DNA of 64,000 nt from Paenibacillus polymyxa (lineage in GTDB: Bacteria; Bacillota; Bacilli; Paenibacillales; Paenibacillaceae), in the NCBI RefSeq assembly GCF_001719045.1, contig NZ_CP015423.1, forward strand, positions 5,630,001 to 5,694,000, read 5' to 3'. A program made the position numbers and the translations under genes. Numbering within the stretch: the first letter of the stretch is position 1; each line of letters starts with the position of its first letter. The notes below the pieces were generated by a model. The model worked only from the letters and a program-made list of their open reading frames with translations. It did no database searches and was not told the DNA's origin. Shown in pieces: positions 15,001-20,723 of this stretch.

Positions 15001-16985
15001 GGATGTACCGGACGGGCGACCTGGCACGGTGGTTGCCAGACGGCAGCATTGAGTATTTGGGCCGGATCGACCACCAGGTGAAAATCCGGGGGTACCGGAT
15101 CGAGCTGGGCGAAGTGGAAGCGCAGCTGCTGACCGTGGATGGCATTCAGAAAGCCGTGGTCACAGCATGGGAAAACGAAGACGGACACAAGGACCTGTGT
15201 GCCTACATCATAGCTTCAGAGTCCCTGAGTTTGCCGGAGCTGCGCAATGCGCTGCAGCCGAAGCTGCCGGATTACATGATCCCGACGTATGTGGTACAAC
15301 TGGATCGTTTCCCGCTGACACCGAACGGGAAAATCGACCGCAAGGCGTTGCCGGCGCCGGAAGCACGTCTCGAAGGAGGCCTGGAGTACGTTGCACCGCG
15401 GACGCCGCTGGAAGCCAAACTAGCCCAAATCTGGCAGGATGTCTTGAAACTGTCCAGCGTAGGAGTCACCGACTCATTCTTTGACGTGGGTGGGCACTCC
15501 CTGCGGGCAACGACGCTGGTGGCCAAAATCCATCAGGAACTGGACAGCCGGATTACGCTGCGTGAGGTGTTCCAACACTTTACGATTGAGCAGCAAGCCC
15601 AGCTCATAGCTACGCACGGTACAGACACCTATACGGTGATCCCTGCGGCGGCGCAACAGGCGTACTACCCGGTTTCCTCGGCTCAAAAACGACTGTACAT
15701 TTTGAGCCATCTGGAAGGTGGGGATCTCAGCTACAATATGCCGGGTGTATTAACCGTGGAGGGGCCGCTTCAGGCCGATCGGCTGGAAGATGCGTTCCGT
15801 CAGTTAATAGCCCGCCATGAAACGCTGCGGACTTCCTTTGAAATGGTGGAAGGCGAGGTCGTTCAGCGGGTTTACGATCAAGTGGAGTTTGCATTAGAGC
15901 ACTTGCAGGCCAGGGAGTCCGAAGCCGGAGCCTATATCGATTCCTTTGTACGCAGCTTTGATCTTCGCCAGGCGCCACTGCTGCGTGTCCGTCTTATTCA
16001 AACTGGACCAGAGCGCCATCTCCTGATGTACGACATGCACCATATTATTTCAGACGGTGTATCGTCTAACAATATCGTGCAGGAGCTGGTACAACTGTAC
16101 GAAGGGCAGGAATTAAAGCCGCTGCAAATTCAGTACAAGGACTATGCAATATGGCAGCAGCAGGAGATGCAACGTGAATCATACCAACGCCGGGAACACT
16201 TCTGGCTGGAGCATTTAGCCGGAGAATTGCCGGTACTGGATTTGCCAATTGCTTATCCTAGACCTGCTGTTCGCAGCTTCGAGGGTGCGATGTATGAATT
16301 TACAGTGGACGCAAATGTATCCGAGCAACTGCACCGAATTGCGGCACAGACCGGAAGCACGCTGTACATGGTGCTATTAAGCGCCTACACCGTTCTGCTG
16401 TCCAAATACAGCGGTCAGGACGATTTGATCATCGGTACGCCGGTAGCAGGACGCTTGTTGCCTGAGCTGGAGCCACTGATCGGAATGTTCGTCAATACGC
16501 TAGCCATCCGGCATCAGCCGAGGGGCAACCAAACGTTCCACAGCTACTTGCAGGAAGCCAGAGATCGTACGCTGCAAGCCTTCGAGCATCAGGATTATCC
16601 ACTGGAAGAGTTGGTGGACAAGCTGGATGTAGCACGGGATGCAAGCCGTAACCCATTATTTGACACCATGTTTGTACTGGAAAATACAGAGTCGCCGGAA
16701 GCGCAGCTTGAAACGCTGTCCTTCAGCCCGTATGTTCAGGAGCATCGTATCTCCAAATTCGATTTGACCTTGTCCATGAGTGATGAAGATGGGGAAATCA
16801 AGGGTTCGTTTGAATATTGCACGAAGCTGTTTGGAGCCGACGCTATTGAGAGATTAACCAGAGATTTGATAGCGATCCTGTCCCAGGTTGGGATCAATCC
16901 AGATTTGCTGTTAAGCGATATTCAGGTGAACTCGGACGAGCAACCGGAAGGCTTCTCGCCGGATTCCATCGACTTTGTTTTCTAA
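1..16985 (+). CDS. Nonribosomal peptide synthetase, 3' part (Ser-Dab-D-Dab-Ile-Glu-C), tridecaptin-like
   Basis: Multimodular lipopeptide synthetase; the reading frame is open from base 3, so the gene starts upstream. Domain order by base: partial A1 (3-945), PCP1 (GGHSL near 1080), C2 (HHIVSDG near 1720), A2 (2690-4350), PCP2 (near 4486), C3 (near 5037), A3 (6000-7560), PCP3 (GGDSI near 7682), epimerase (HHLVVDTVSW near 8227), C4 of D-to-L type (SHHILMDGW near 9648), A4 (10600-12080), PCP4, C5, A5 (13790-15350), PCP5 (GGHSL near 15489), C6 (HHIISDG near 16038), stop. Specificity pockets read against GrsA-PheA positions: DVWHFSLVD (Ser), DVGEISSID twice (Dab), DAFFLGITF (Ile, perhaps Val), DAKDLGVVD (Glu). 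The epimerase after module 3 makes the second Dab D. This equals residues 6-10 of tridecaptins, with Ile where tridecaptin A1 has Phe. Base composition is richer in G+C than the rest of the window. No thioesterase is present. Family certain; product inferred. Confidence 0.95.
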   Translation, partial: TFDVSVWELFWWSLVGSKVSLLSVGGEKNPEDIVDTIARDGVSTMHFVPAMLHAFLEYVEQQPREVMQAKLGTLRHVFASGEALPPQHVARFQRLVSSLAGAKLINLYGPTEATVDVSYFDCEPDEEYGVIPIGKPIQNIRLYIVKEGTEQLQPIGVAGELCIGGVGVARGYLNRPELTAEKFVADPFASGEAGYERMYRTGDLARWMPDGNIEYLGRIDHQVKIRGYRIELGEVESQLLQVESVREAVVTARADETGQKQMVAYYVAGQEIGASELRSELGRELPSYMVPSYFVQLEQMPLSPNGKIDRKALPAPEGSLQSGADYVAPRTWVEVKLAHIWQDVLGLTQVGVKENFFEIGGHSLRATTLASKIHKELNKPLPLRSIFEAPTIEQLATVLESLDQVTYASIPVTEDRSFYPLSSAQKRLYVLHQFDPSDVNYNMPSVLQVSGPLDVKRVEDVFRQLIARHATLRTRFELIDSEPMQWVEDTVPFKVEYTKVQVERATTDTDQDTSTDLDTATDTTISQEAQERVRQFVRPFDLKAAPLLRVGLVDLGAQGAKQASQHLLMLDMHHIVSDGVSMEVLTDEFVRLYGGEELPALRIQYKDYAVWQQSETHQEWMQRQEAYWLGTFRGGVPVLDLATDFARPAVQSTAGDTIEFGLEREVSERLKELASQTGSTLYMVLLAAYTTLLHKYTGQEDIVVGTPIAGRPHAELESLVGVFINTLAIRNYPSSDQSFLDYLQGVKEHALSAYEHQDYPFEELVEKLNLTRDTSRNALFDTMFELKTLEQQELQLEGLTLHSYPLENHTAKFDLSLDAIEQPEGILCRLEYSTALYKPETIARLAQHFTELVRAITLHPQQPLAALEMVPAEEKAQIIYGFGNVGVSDVAAAEAGALFHTYVEEQAQLVPDRVAVVYEEQQLTYRKLNERANQLARRLRNEGVGRESIVGILSERSVDMLVGVLAVWKAGGAYVPLDADYPSERIRFMLEDSGASVLLTQIGLQERAQAWLEESRQALAGGQSEVELGTVAGVETMESGTLHGTLNGTADSPPDSEAASESAANVRLHTVLALDDESLYIGDTTDIEPINEPQDLAYVIYTSGTTGRPKGVMIEHHSLVNTAAAYRRDYRLSEFPVRLLQLASFSFDVFVGDIARTLYNGGTMVICPKDDRIDFSRLYGWIRDYQITVFESTPALIVPFMQHVHEQGLDMSSLELLITSSDSCSVTDYRVLQERFGADIRIMNSYGVTEAAIDSSFYDEELSKLPSSGNVPIGQAWLNARFYIVDSQLNPVPIGVLGELCIGGAGVARGYLNRADLTAEKFVANPYIPGERLYRTGDLARWMPDGNVDFIGRMDDQVKIRGFRIELGEVEAQLLTVDGIQKAIVTAWENEDGDKDLCAYVVASEALNLPELRNMLQPKLPGYMIPTYVVQLDHFPLTPNGKIDRKALPTPEARLEGGTAYVAPRTPLEEQLVRIWQSVLNHPQIGIKDHFFEVGGHSLRATTLMAKIHQELNYKLTLRDIFQYPTIEQLVQVMGEDQTQQTYVSIPVAEERAYYPVSSAQKRMYVLSHLEGGEVSYNMPGALIIEGSLDKTRLEQAFRQLIARHEALRTRFDMVDGEVIQRIESGVAFNVEHVQASEEETQQYALDFVRAFDLAQAPLLRVQLVETGPERHVMLYDMHHIISDGVTEGIIVQEFSQLYEGKELPPLRIQYKDYAVWQHADMQSERLREQESYWLNTMAGDIPALDMPTDFARPAVQRLEGARLEFAISLEDSEQLKQLAAQTGSTLYMVLLAAYSTLLHKYSGQEDIIVGTPIAGRPHAELEGLVGVFLNTLAIRNYPSGDKTFLDYLQEVKEHALSAYEHQEYPFEELVEKLNLTRDTSRNALFDTMFELKTFEQQEFELEGLTFKTYPTDNHTAKFDLTLDAVEQPEGILCSLEYSTALYKPETIARLAQHFTELVRAITLHPQQPLAALEMVTVEEKAQIIYGFGDVGVSNVAAVEAEALFHTFVEEQAQLVPDHVAVVYEEQQLTYRTLNERANQLARRLRNEGIGRELMVGILSERSVDMLVGVLAVWKAGGAYVPLDADYPSERIRFMLEDSGATVLLTQTDLQERAQVWLDESKTTSESATGIRLHTVLALDDESLYTGDTADVEHINEPQDLAYVIYTSGTTGRPKGVMIEHRSLVNTAAAYRRDYRLNQFPVRLLQLASFSFDVFVGDIARTLYNGGTMVICPKDDRIDPSRLYGWIRDYQITVFESTPALIVPFMQHVYEQGLDMSSLELLITSSDSCSVTDYRVLQERFGADIRIMNSYGVTEAAIDSSFYDEELSKLPSSGNVPIGQAWLNARFYIVDSQLNPVPIGVLGELCIGGAGVARGYLNRTDLTAEKFVANPYVSGERLYRTGDLARWMPDGNVDFIGRMDYQVKIRGYRIELGEIETAIQRVPGVRQAVVIDRTDERGHKYLCGYITGEAELRIEEVQAELEAGLPAHMVPARLMRLKTIPLTSNGKIDRKALPEPEGSIHTGAAYVAPRTTVEQVLAAVWAGVLGVEAVGTQDNFFELGGDSIKALQVSSRLLQAGYRLEMKDLFSHPTVSALALKVQSVTRLADQSEVVGAVKLTPVQQWFFEQNLTDAHHHNQSIMLHSKDGFDELALRTAMDQIVSHHDALRIIFRPTERGYEAWNRAVGEGELYTLDRADFRNESEVSAAIEAKVNEIQAGIHLSEGPLVKLGLFHCPDGDHLLIAIHHLVVDTVSWRILFEDITTAYEQALNGQAARLPHKTDSFRTWADGQSQYANSPAMAAELAFWQEMEQGVYQPLPKDESPSHSFNRDSENITVTWTAQETEQLLKQAHRAYNTEMNDVLLTALGLTIHRWAGLERVLVSLEGHGRESILPELDITRTVGWFTTQFPVVLDMSVGQDLSQRIKHVKEGLRRIPQKGIGYGMLRYLSAAREQERFVTEPEISFNYLGQFDQDMQNQSIGVSPYASGAELSAHAARSHTLDMNGLISEGELQLTISYSKQEYRRETMEQLAEEFRISLQEIITHCISRKQQELTPSDVMLKHVTMAELDQLVERTRDMGELENVYALTPMQKGMLFHSLMDAASGAYFEQTTFDLHGRFQADIFQDSLNHLAQRHEIFRANFISGWQDELVQVIFRRKDVGFKCEDLRHLNEQERDAYVKEFIRKDKAAGFDLSRDALMRVAILRTGDEDYYFVWSSHHILMDGWCVALVTDEVFEAYFAAVEHREPKLAPVTPYSQYIEWLEAQDVEAAAAYWKDYLLGYDQQTSIPTGKVGVKADDAQFEHILCDLGKELTGRMEMVAKQHHVTPNTLLQTAWGLLLQKYNGSDDAVFGGVVSGRPADITGIENMVGLFINTIPIRIRSGAEDTFADMIRTNQQQALTSQDYETYPLYEIQALSEQKQDLINHIIVFENYPVEEQVEQLGEGAESDFEIRNAGMIEQTNYDFNLVVMPQEAMKIRFEYNAKRYDREAVERTQGHLVQLLEQVVAKPDIRVHELDMVSEQEREQILRVWGDTAAEYPSGQTIHGLFETQTAQTPEQPALFFEGEQLTYRELNARANRLARTLRSQGVTKDRLVGLMTERSVDLIVGILGILKAGGAYVPIDPTYPEERIRYMLDDSGAKLLLTQNHLVDKVAFDGNVLVLNGAQSVYHEDASNLESLSGPNDLAYVIYTSGTTGQPKGVMVEHRNVVRLVKNTNYAQLDADTRILQTGAIVFDASTFEIWGALLNGGQLVLVSQDVILDAPKLKEAVRSHGITTMFLTTPLFNQLSQQDLALFEGVWELLVGGDVMSVPHMNRVLEAHPSLRISNIYGPTENTTFSTVHAITGMQSESVPIGRPIHNSTAYVVDRSMRLQPVGVWGELIVGGDGVARGYRNRPDLTSEKFIDSPFRSGERCYRTGDLVRLNVDGTLEYKGRIDAQVKIRGYRIELGEVETQLLKLEAVQEAVVIAREDEQGQKQLCAYVVADGEVVASELRSALSQKLPGYMVPSYLVQLEQMPLTPNGKIDRKALPAPEGSLQSGADYVAPRTWVEVKLAQIWQDVLGLAQVGVKENFFEIGGHSLRATTLASKIHKELNKPLPLRSIFEAPTIEQLATVMEGLDQVTYASIPVTEERNFYPLSSAQKRLYVLHQFDPNDVNYNMPSVLQVSGPLDVKRVEDAFRQLIARHATLRTRFALVDSEPVQWIEDTVPFEVEYTKVQIEGATADTMASQEVQERVQQFVRPFDLQAAPLLRVGLVDLGVQGTEQESQHLLMLDMHHIVSDGVSMGVLTDEFVRLYDGEELSPLRIQYKDYAVWQQSKAHQEWMQRQEAYWLDTFRGELPVLDLPTDFARPSVRSTAGDTVVFGLEREVSERLKELAANTGSTLYMVLLAAYTALLHQYSGQEDIVVGTPIAGRPHTDLEPMIGMFVGTLALRNYPTAEQSFRSYVEDVKTRALQAYEHQDYPFEELVEKLNVKRDMSRHPLFDTMFTLQTTEEGKLQLADLSFRPYGLEQTPVKFDLMMEASEEEAGIQFGLQYATALYQQETVERMTRHFIRLAEAVAANSDAKLGELELITAEETVQILEVFNDPNAHSVRCAEHRQVQGRSLSERFEEQAKRNPERIAVVSGTTALTYTELNERANQLARVLQAEGIEADQPVGVLLERSADILVSILGVLKAGGAYVPMDTMYPQERIDYMLQDSGAKVVITSRVANLSLSLPSTVRAVVLDDEDVQAQLGAQDASNLIPVARPHNLAYMIYTSGTTGQPKGVMIEQGSVSNLVDALLERVYSRYEQPLHVAWLSAFVFDASVKQIFASLLLGHTLHVVSRDVSLSGEHLIAYYRTHRIDLSDGTPAHLHILNESVNVTEAPEVKHYLIGGEALSVQLVNVFLHKWSGYRPVITNVYGPTETTVDATAYTIEDVESLNALLEKGEHTVSIGTPIANQSVYILNSQQQLVPIGIAGELYIGGAGVGRGYLNLPELTAEKFVPNPFADAAAADQADSTHANRMYRTGDLARWLPDGSIEYLGRIDHQVKIRGYRIELGEVEAQLLTVDGIQKAVVTAWENEDGHKDLCAYIIASESLSLPELRNALQPKLPDYMIPTYVVQLDRFPLTPNGKIDRKALPAPEARLEGGLEYVAPRTPLEAKLAQIWQDVLKLSSVGVTDSFFDVGGHSLRATTLVAKIHQELDSRITLREVFQHFTIEQQAQLIATHGTDTYTVIPAAAQQAYYPVSSAQKRLYILSHLEGGDLSYNMPGVLTVEGPLQADRLEDAFRQLIARHETLRTSFEMVEGEVVQRVYDQVEFALEHLQARESEAGAYIDSFVRSFDLRQAPLLRVRLIQTGPERHLLMYDMHHIISDGVSSNNIVQELVQLYEGQELKPLQIQYKDYAIWQQQEMQRESYQRREHFWLEHLAGELPVLDLPIAYPRPAVRSFEGAMYEFTVDANVSEQLHRIAAQTGSTLYMVLLSAYTVLLSKYSGQDDLIIGTPVAGRLLPELEPLIGMFVNTLAIRHQPRGNQTFHSYLQEARDRTLQAFEHQDYPLEELVDKLDVARDASRNPLFDTMFVLENTESPEAQLETLSFSPYVQEHRISKFDLTLSMSDEDGEIKGSFEYCTKLFGADAIERLTRDLIAILSQVGINPDLLLSDIQVNSDEQPEGFSPDSIDFVF
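941..2010 (+). repeat. Module-to-module repeat, copy 1 (PCP1-C2)
   Basis: This stretch, from the end of A1 through PCP1 into the first half of C2, is nearly identical to 12077-13110 (PCP4-C5), differing mostly by scattered single-base changes plus a length difference around 1516-1580. Consistent with duplication or gene conversion between modules. Confidence 0.85.
2210..4110 (+). repeat. Module-to-module repeat, copy 1 (end of C2 and A2, Dab)
   Basis: The end of C2 and most of A2 are nearly identical to 5530-7300 (end of C3 and A3). Both A domains carry the same Dab pocket. A2 holds about 40 extra residues near base 3050-3180 that A3 lacks. The similarity stops in the C-terminal A subdomain, where A2 instead resembles A5. 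Confidence 0.85.
5530..7300 (+). repeat. Module-to-module repeat, copy 2 (end of C3 and A3, Dab)
   Basis: Partner of 2210-4110. Beyond about 7300 the A3 C-terminal subdomain diverges and leads into a GGDSI carrier and an epimerase, the normal pairing for a module that epimerises. Confidence 0.85.
12077..13110 (+). repeat. Module-to-module repeat, copy 2 (PCP4-C5)
   Basis: Partner of 941-2010. The two copies sit in modules that load different residues (Ser and Ile-like), so the shared block covers the carrier and condensation domains and not the specificity pocket. Confidence 0.85.
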
Positions 16986-17250
16986 ATCCGTTTTCTAAAT
17001 GCAATGAATTCACTTTGCGTGTGCAGAGGGCGGCGGCTTGTCCGACTGCCCTTGCCTGCATTGAAAAAACAGCAAAAATAATTCCATTTGAAAATTTAAG
17101 TATTATAAAATTCGTCAAGTTTAGGTTGATTATGCACATTATATATTAAGGGAAGAGTATAAGATGGATTAGCTCCATTTTATGTTACGAATTGTTTTGA
17201 TTATTTAAAAGATACCACTTTGAATAAGCTCAATGAACTTAACAAAAGAA

Positions 17251-17290
17251 AAGAAGACCCGTGTTTCAATAAACGCGGGTCTTCTTTATT
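17251..17290 (+). terminator. Rho-independent terminator after the synthetase
   Basis: A 16-bp stem (AAGAAGACCCGTGTTT paired with its complement, one G-U pair) with a 4-base loop is followed by a short T-rich stretch. It lies 266 bases after the synthetase stop; the bases between hold no convincing gene. It suggests the synthetase is the last gene of its operon. Confidence 0.85.
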
Positions 17291-17335
17291 AGCAATTGCT
17301 GGTTGAATTCATATGCAGTTTAAACATCAATTTGT

Positions 17336-17750
17336 TTAAAACATCATTTTAATTACGATAACTCCAATCAATGCTAGAGTTAAACGGAATATCTCTTGAC
17401 GACATAGGCAAAATAGATACTCCGTAAAGTAAAGCTTGTTTCGAGGAAAGGTCTGTGAAGCTATGAAACAAGATAGCCAGCACGCTCCATTGCTAGCCTC
17501 GGTAATGTCCTACTTGCAGATCTCGCTTGTATCTAACGACGATAAGCGAGAAGGATAATGATGCAGAATTCGACTAGCTGCACTAAAAGTAAGTGTCTCT
17601 TCCCAAAGCAAAGTAGCTACCAGGACAACAAGCACAGGCGTTAGTCCCGAAAAAAATGCTATGATTGAAGCTCACATCTGTTGTTTCTCCAACACTCATA
17701 ACGAAAAATTTTACAGCAAACGTGCTTAGTAGTCTTCTCTTCGAAAAGCT
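17336..17750 (-). pseudogene. Remnant of an EamA/DMT-type permease
   Basis: On the minus strand, broken frames encode pieces resembling the C-terminal half of an EamA (drug/metabolite transporter) permease: a helix around AFFSGLTPVLVVLVATLLWE followed by a threonine-rich turn, and later a last helix ending LALIGVIVIKMMF and a stop at 17336. The pieces are in different frames and the N-terminal half is missing, so no working protein can be made. It lies directly downstream of the dihydrodipicolinate-synthase-family gene and may once have shared its operon. Assignment rests on hydrophobic pattern and is moderate. Confidence 0.5.
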
Positions 17751-17751
17751 A

Positions 17752-18666
17752 TTAGCCGAATGGGCAACAGAATGTTTCTGTAGACTGAAGATCCTTTAGT
17801 ATGAATTCCAAGTGTTCTCTAGCTGATTGATTCAATGGTTGTAAGGGCAAAGGAAGACTGGGACTTGAGATCAAGCCACTTATTTCTGCTGCTGCTGAAA
17901 CAACACGAAGGCTACCATATTGATGAAATAACGTCCAAATAGGTTCAAGTAGCGCCGAGAGTCGTTCCGCTTCATCAGCAAAACCGTCCTGGGCCAAACG
18001 GGTCATTTTTAGGCACGCCTTTGGAAACAAACCACCGAGAACCGAGTACCATGCTTCACAGCCTGCATTCAAGCCAGTGACTGCAAATGAATCTCCACTT
18101 ACTCCTATAGTTACATGGGGAGGAATGGTCGTGCGTAGTTTTCTAATGCGTGCCTTGGCTGCTTCAGGATCAGAAGGTACTCCAGGAATCTTGATAGAAC
18201 GAACGTTAGGTAGCTCAGCAATCCGACCGTGCAACTCATCACTAAAATGGAAATGCGAGGTACTCGGATTATCATATACACAAAGTGGAATGGAGAGTGA
18301 ACTGGTTACCTGTTCATAGAGTAAAAATACTTCTTCATTCGTTAGTGTTTGATAGGAGACAGGGGCTAGCAACACTGCGCTTGCTCCTGCTCTTTGTGCA
18401 TCTTCCGCTAATCGAAGTACTTCAGAAGTACGAATCGCACTTATACTTGTCATCACGGGAATCCCCTCAGCTGAACGGACAGCAAGTCGAAGCACACGTA
18501 AACGTTCTTCTCGATTAAAATATGCATAATTTCCAGTTGAACCCAATGCACCAATTGAGTCGACACCAGCTGCAACTAATCGTTGAATCAGTGTCACAAA
18601 TGCTTTTTCGTCAATACCTGTCTCGTTAACGGGGGTGAGTGGAAAAGCAGATAATCCACAGAACAT
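17752..18666 (-). CDS. Dihydrodipicolinate synthase / N-acetylneuraminate lyase family aldolase
   Basis: 304-residue class I aldolase of the DapA/NanA family (usual length about 290-310). Visible family signs are the GSTGN pyruvate-binding loop near residue 45, the tyrosine of YDNPSTS, and the Schiff-base lysine in the SIKIPG segment. Members condense or cleave pyruvate or glycolaldehyde with an aldehyde; the substrate cannot be told from sequence. The start at 18666 is chosen because AGGAG (18676-18680 on the plus strand, reversed) lies 9 bases upstream; an in-frame start 15 codons earlier lacks such a site. There are no lysine-biosynthesis neighbours, so a catabolic or detoxifying aldolase seems likelier than housekeeping DapA. 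Only a degraded EamA permease remnant follows it. Confidence 0.85.
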   Translation of the reverse strand: MFCGLSAFPLTPVNETGIDEKAFVTLIQRLVAAGVDSIGALGSTGNYAYFNREERLRVLRLAVRSAEGIPVMTSISAIRTSEVLRLAEDAQRAGASAVLLAPVSYQTLTNEEVFLLYEQVTSSLSIPLCVYDNPSTSHFHFSDELHGRIAELPNVRSIKIPGVPSDPEAAKARIRKLRTTIPPHVTIGVSGDSFAVTGLNAGCEAWYSVLGGLFPKACLKMTRLAQDGFADEAERLSALLEPIWTLFHQYGSLRVVSAAAEISGLISSPSLPLPLQPLNQSAREHLEFILKDLQSTETFCCPFG

Positions 18667-18856
18667 AAAGCTACACTCCTTTATTAATTGACCTTCAAAA
18701 TACAAACACATTATAAAAATGAATTAGACACAATTAAAGTACCAATTGAGTGACAAATAACAGTACCAATTCTTCTAAACAAACTTAAGTACAAAGTACA
18801 TTTCTGTATCGAAATAAACGTTATGATATTACATCTTTTAACAGATCAGGTTAGTC

Positions 18857-18902
18857 GAGAAAGATAAAAAGCATTCTATATAGAATGCTTTTTATCTTTC
18901 TC
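18857..18902. terminator. 46-bp perfect palindrome, bidirectional terminator overlapping a gene end
   Basis: The whole 46 bases equal their own reverse complement, centred between 18879 and 18880. The arms carry an A-rich outer part and a GCATTCTA core, so transcripts in either direction end in a stem followed by U-rich sequence. The last nine codons of the YczE-type gene (stop at 18876) lie inside it. Confidence 0.75.
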
Positions 18903-19541
18903 ATGATTTGGTGATGTATCAGAGTGTGTTAATATGCGGTCAAGTACTTTTTCAGTAAGTGGCATAAAGTAATTGAGTATTAGCCCCCCTAAACAAACGG
19001 TTAACAAAGTTCCAATGCCAATGGGTCCATTTAAAATGACTGCTATGATCAAGAATATAAGGTAGATGAATGTTCTCGAAAAAAATAGATTTGTTCTAGT
19101 AAATTCTTGTATGATCAATGTTAATCGGTCAACTGGAATTGGTGCAAAATTTGTCTGTAAATATGTTGCAGTTCCTAATCCTACAACGACTAAACCAATT
19201 CCAAAACAAACAACTTTGCTGTACCATAGTTCAGGTGTTATCAAATTGTGTAATAGAAAAAGCCACATATCAATTCCAATACCCGTTATAAATGCCGTTA
19301 ACAACCCCAAAACTTCTGGTCTTTGTCTTTTTAAAAGCGAATTACAACATATCAATATTATAGCTATTATGATTTCCCAACTTCCCACAGTAAGCCCCAC
19401 ATTTATGGACAGTCCTACCAAAAGTGCATCAAAAGGTGAAGTCCCAAGGTCTGATTGTATAGTAAACGAAATTCCAAGGGATAATATAAAAATTCCTAAT
19501 ACGAAAAAAACATATCTCACTTTACTCGACCTCTTTAACAT
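18876..19541 (-). CDS. YczE/YitT-like integral membrane protein
   Basis: 221-residue, mostly hydrophobic protein with about five to six membrane spans, starting with a positively charged MLKRSSK segment and then the LGISFTIQSDLGTSPFDALLVG motif region typical of the YczE/YyaS family, and ending in a charged cytoplasmic tail. The family has no firm biochemical role; in Bacillus subtilis yczE lies near surfactin genes. The start at 19541 is preferred because upstream codons run into the AT-rich inverted repeat. It diverges from the MarR gene across 93 bases that contain paired operator-like repeats, so it is very probably a MarR-controlled target. Its 3' end is inside a palindromic terminator. 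Confidence 0.75.
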   Translation of the reverse strand: MLKRSSKVRYVFFVLGIFILSLGISFTIQSDLGTSPFDALLVGLSINVGLTVGSWEIIIAIILICCNSLLKRQRPEVLGLLTAFITGIGIDMWLFLLHNLITPELWYSKVVCFGIGLVVVGLGTATYLQTNFAPIPVDRLTLIIQEFTRTNLFFSRTFIYLIFLIIAVILNGPIGIGTLLTVCLGGLILNYFMPLTEKVLDRILTHSDTSPNHEKDKKHSI

Positions 19542-19550
19542 AATTTTATG

Positions 19551-19609
19551 TTGCAAATGCAATAAAAATAAGGTAAATTCAATATATATCATTTTTATTG
19601 CATTTGCAA
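19551..19609. promoter_or_regulatory. 19-bp inverted repeat between yczE-like gene and marR (operator)
   Basis: TTGCAAATGCAATAAAAAT at 19551-19569 recurs as an exact reverse complement at 19591-19609, separated by 21 AT-rich bases. Each arm contains TTGCAAATGCAA, itself nearly palindromic, which is the form expected of a MarR dimer site. The pair sits in the divergent promoter region, so binding could repress both directions. Confidence 0.7.
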
Positions 19610-19634
19610 TAAAATAGGTGCGAAGGAGTTAACT

Positions 19635-20087
19635 ATGAAGGAAGTACTTCGTGAAATTGGAATGATCGCAAGGGCATTAGATTCTATAAGTAATATAGAA
19701 TTTAAAGAATATGACCTTACAAAAGGGCAGTATTTGTACCTTGTGCGAATATGTGAAAACCCAGGAATCATTCAAGAAAAGTTAGCTGAGATGATAAAAG
19801 TAGATCGAACAACTGCATCTCGTGCTATAAAAAAACTTGTAATTAATGGCTTTATTGAAAAGAAAGAAGATAACCATAACCAAAAAATTAAAAAACTCTT
19901 TCCAACAGATAAAGGGAACAATGTTTATCCTTTTATAAAAAGAGAAAATGATTATTCCAATAACGTTGCATTAGAGGGATTTTCGGAAAGAGAAGTAGAA
20001 ACCATTTTCAATCTTCTTCAAAGAGTGAGAGAAAATATAGGGGAAGACTGGGAATTTGTAAAAAAGGGGAACAAGAGAAATTATTGA
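19635..20087 (+). CDS. MarR-family transcriptional regulator
   Basis: 150-residue winged-helix protein of normal MarR size. The central part has the helix-turn-helix and recognition region (IIQEKLAEMIKVDRTTASRA) followed by a basic wing with KKEDNHNQKIKKLF. An AAGGAG site lies 7 bases before the ATG. It diverges from the YczE-type gene across a paired inverted repeat that is its probable operator, and the spermidine acetyltransferase gene follows after 25 bases, so the two are likely co-transcribed and autoregulated. The ligand is unknown; the pairing with paiA suggests polyamine or toxic-compound stress, as inference only. Confidence 0.9.
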   Translation: MKEVLREIGMIARALDSISNIEFKEYDLTKGQYLYLVRICENPGIIQEKLAEMIKVDRTTASRAIKKLVINGFIEKKEDNHNQKIKKLFPTDKGNNVYPFIKRENDYSNNVALEGFSEREVETIFNLLQRVRENIGEDWEFVKKGNKRNY

Positions 20088-20112
20088 TTTACATGAAGGA
20101 GCGATACATTAA

Positions 20113-20631
<519 letters not shown>

Positions 20632-20667
20632 GTTTAGGATGATATAAGAATTCTTATTATTTTTATA

Positions 20668-20695
20668 TTGTAATTTATTCACTAATGTGTATAAT
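20668..20695 (+). promoter_or_regulatory. Candidate promoter for ykkCD
   Basis: TTGTAA at 20668-20673 and TATAAT at 20690-20695 are separated by 16 bases, placing transcription start near 20702, just ahead of the guanidine riboswitch. Confidence 0.5.
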
Positions 20696-20723
20696 GTTAA
20701 CTATAATTGAATTCATAAATGTT

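Noticed and set aside
1..16985. Polymyxin or fusaricidin synthetase
   Set aside because: Fusaricidin lacks Dab and Ser modules in this order, and polymyxin has no Ser-Dab-D-Dab-Ile-Glu run; no thioesterase module as at the end of those pathways is present.
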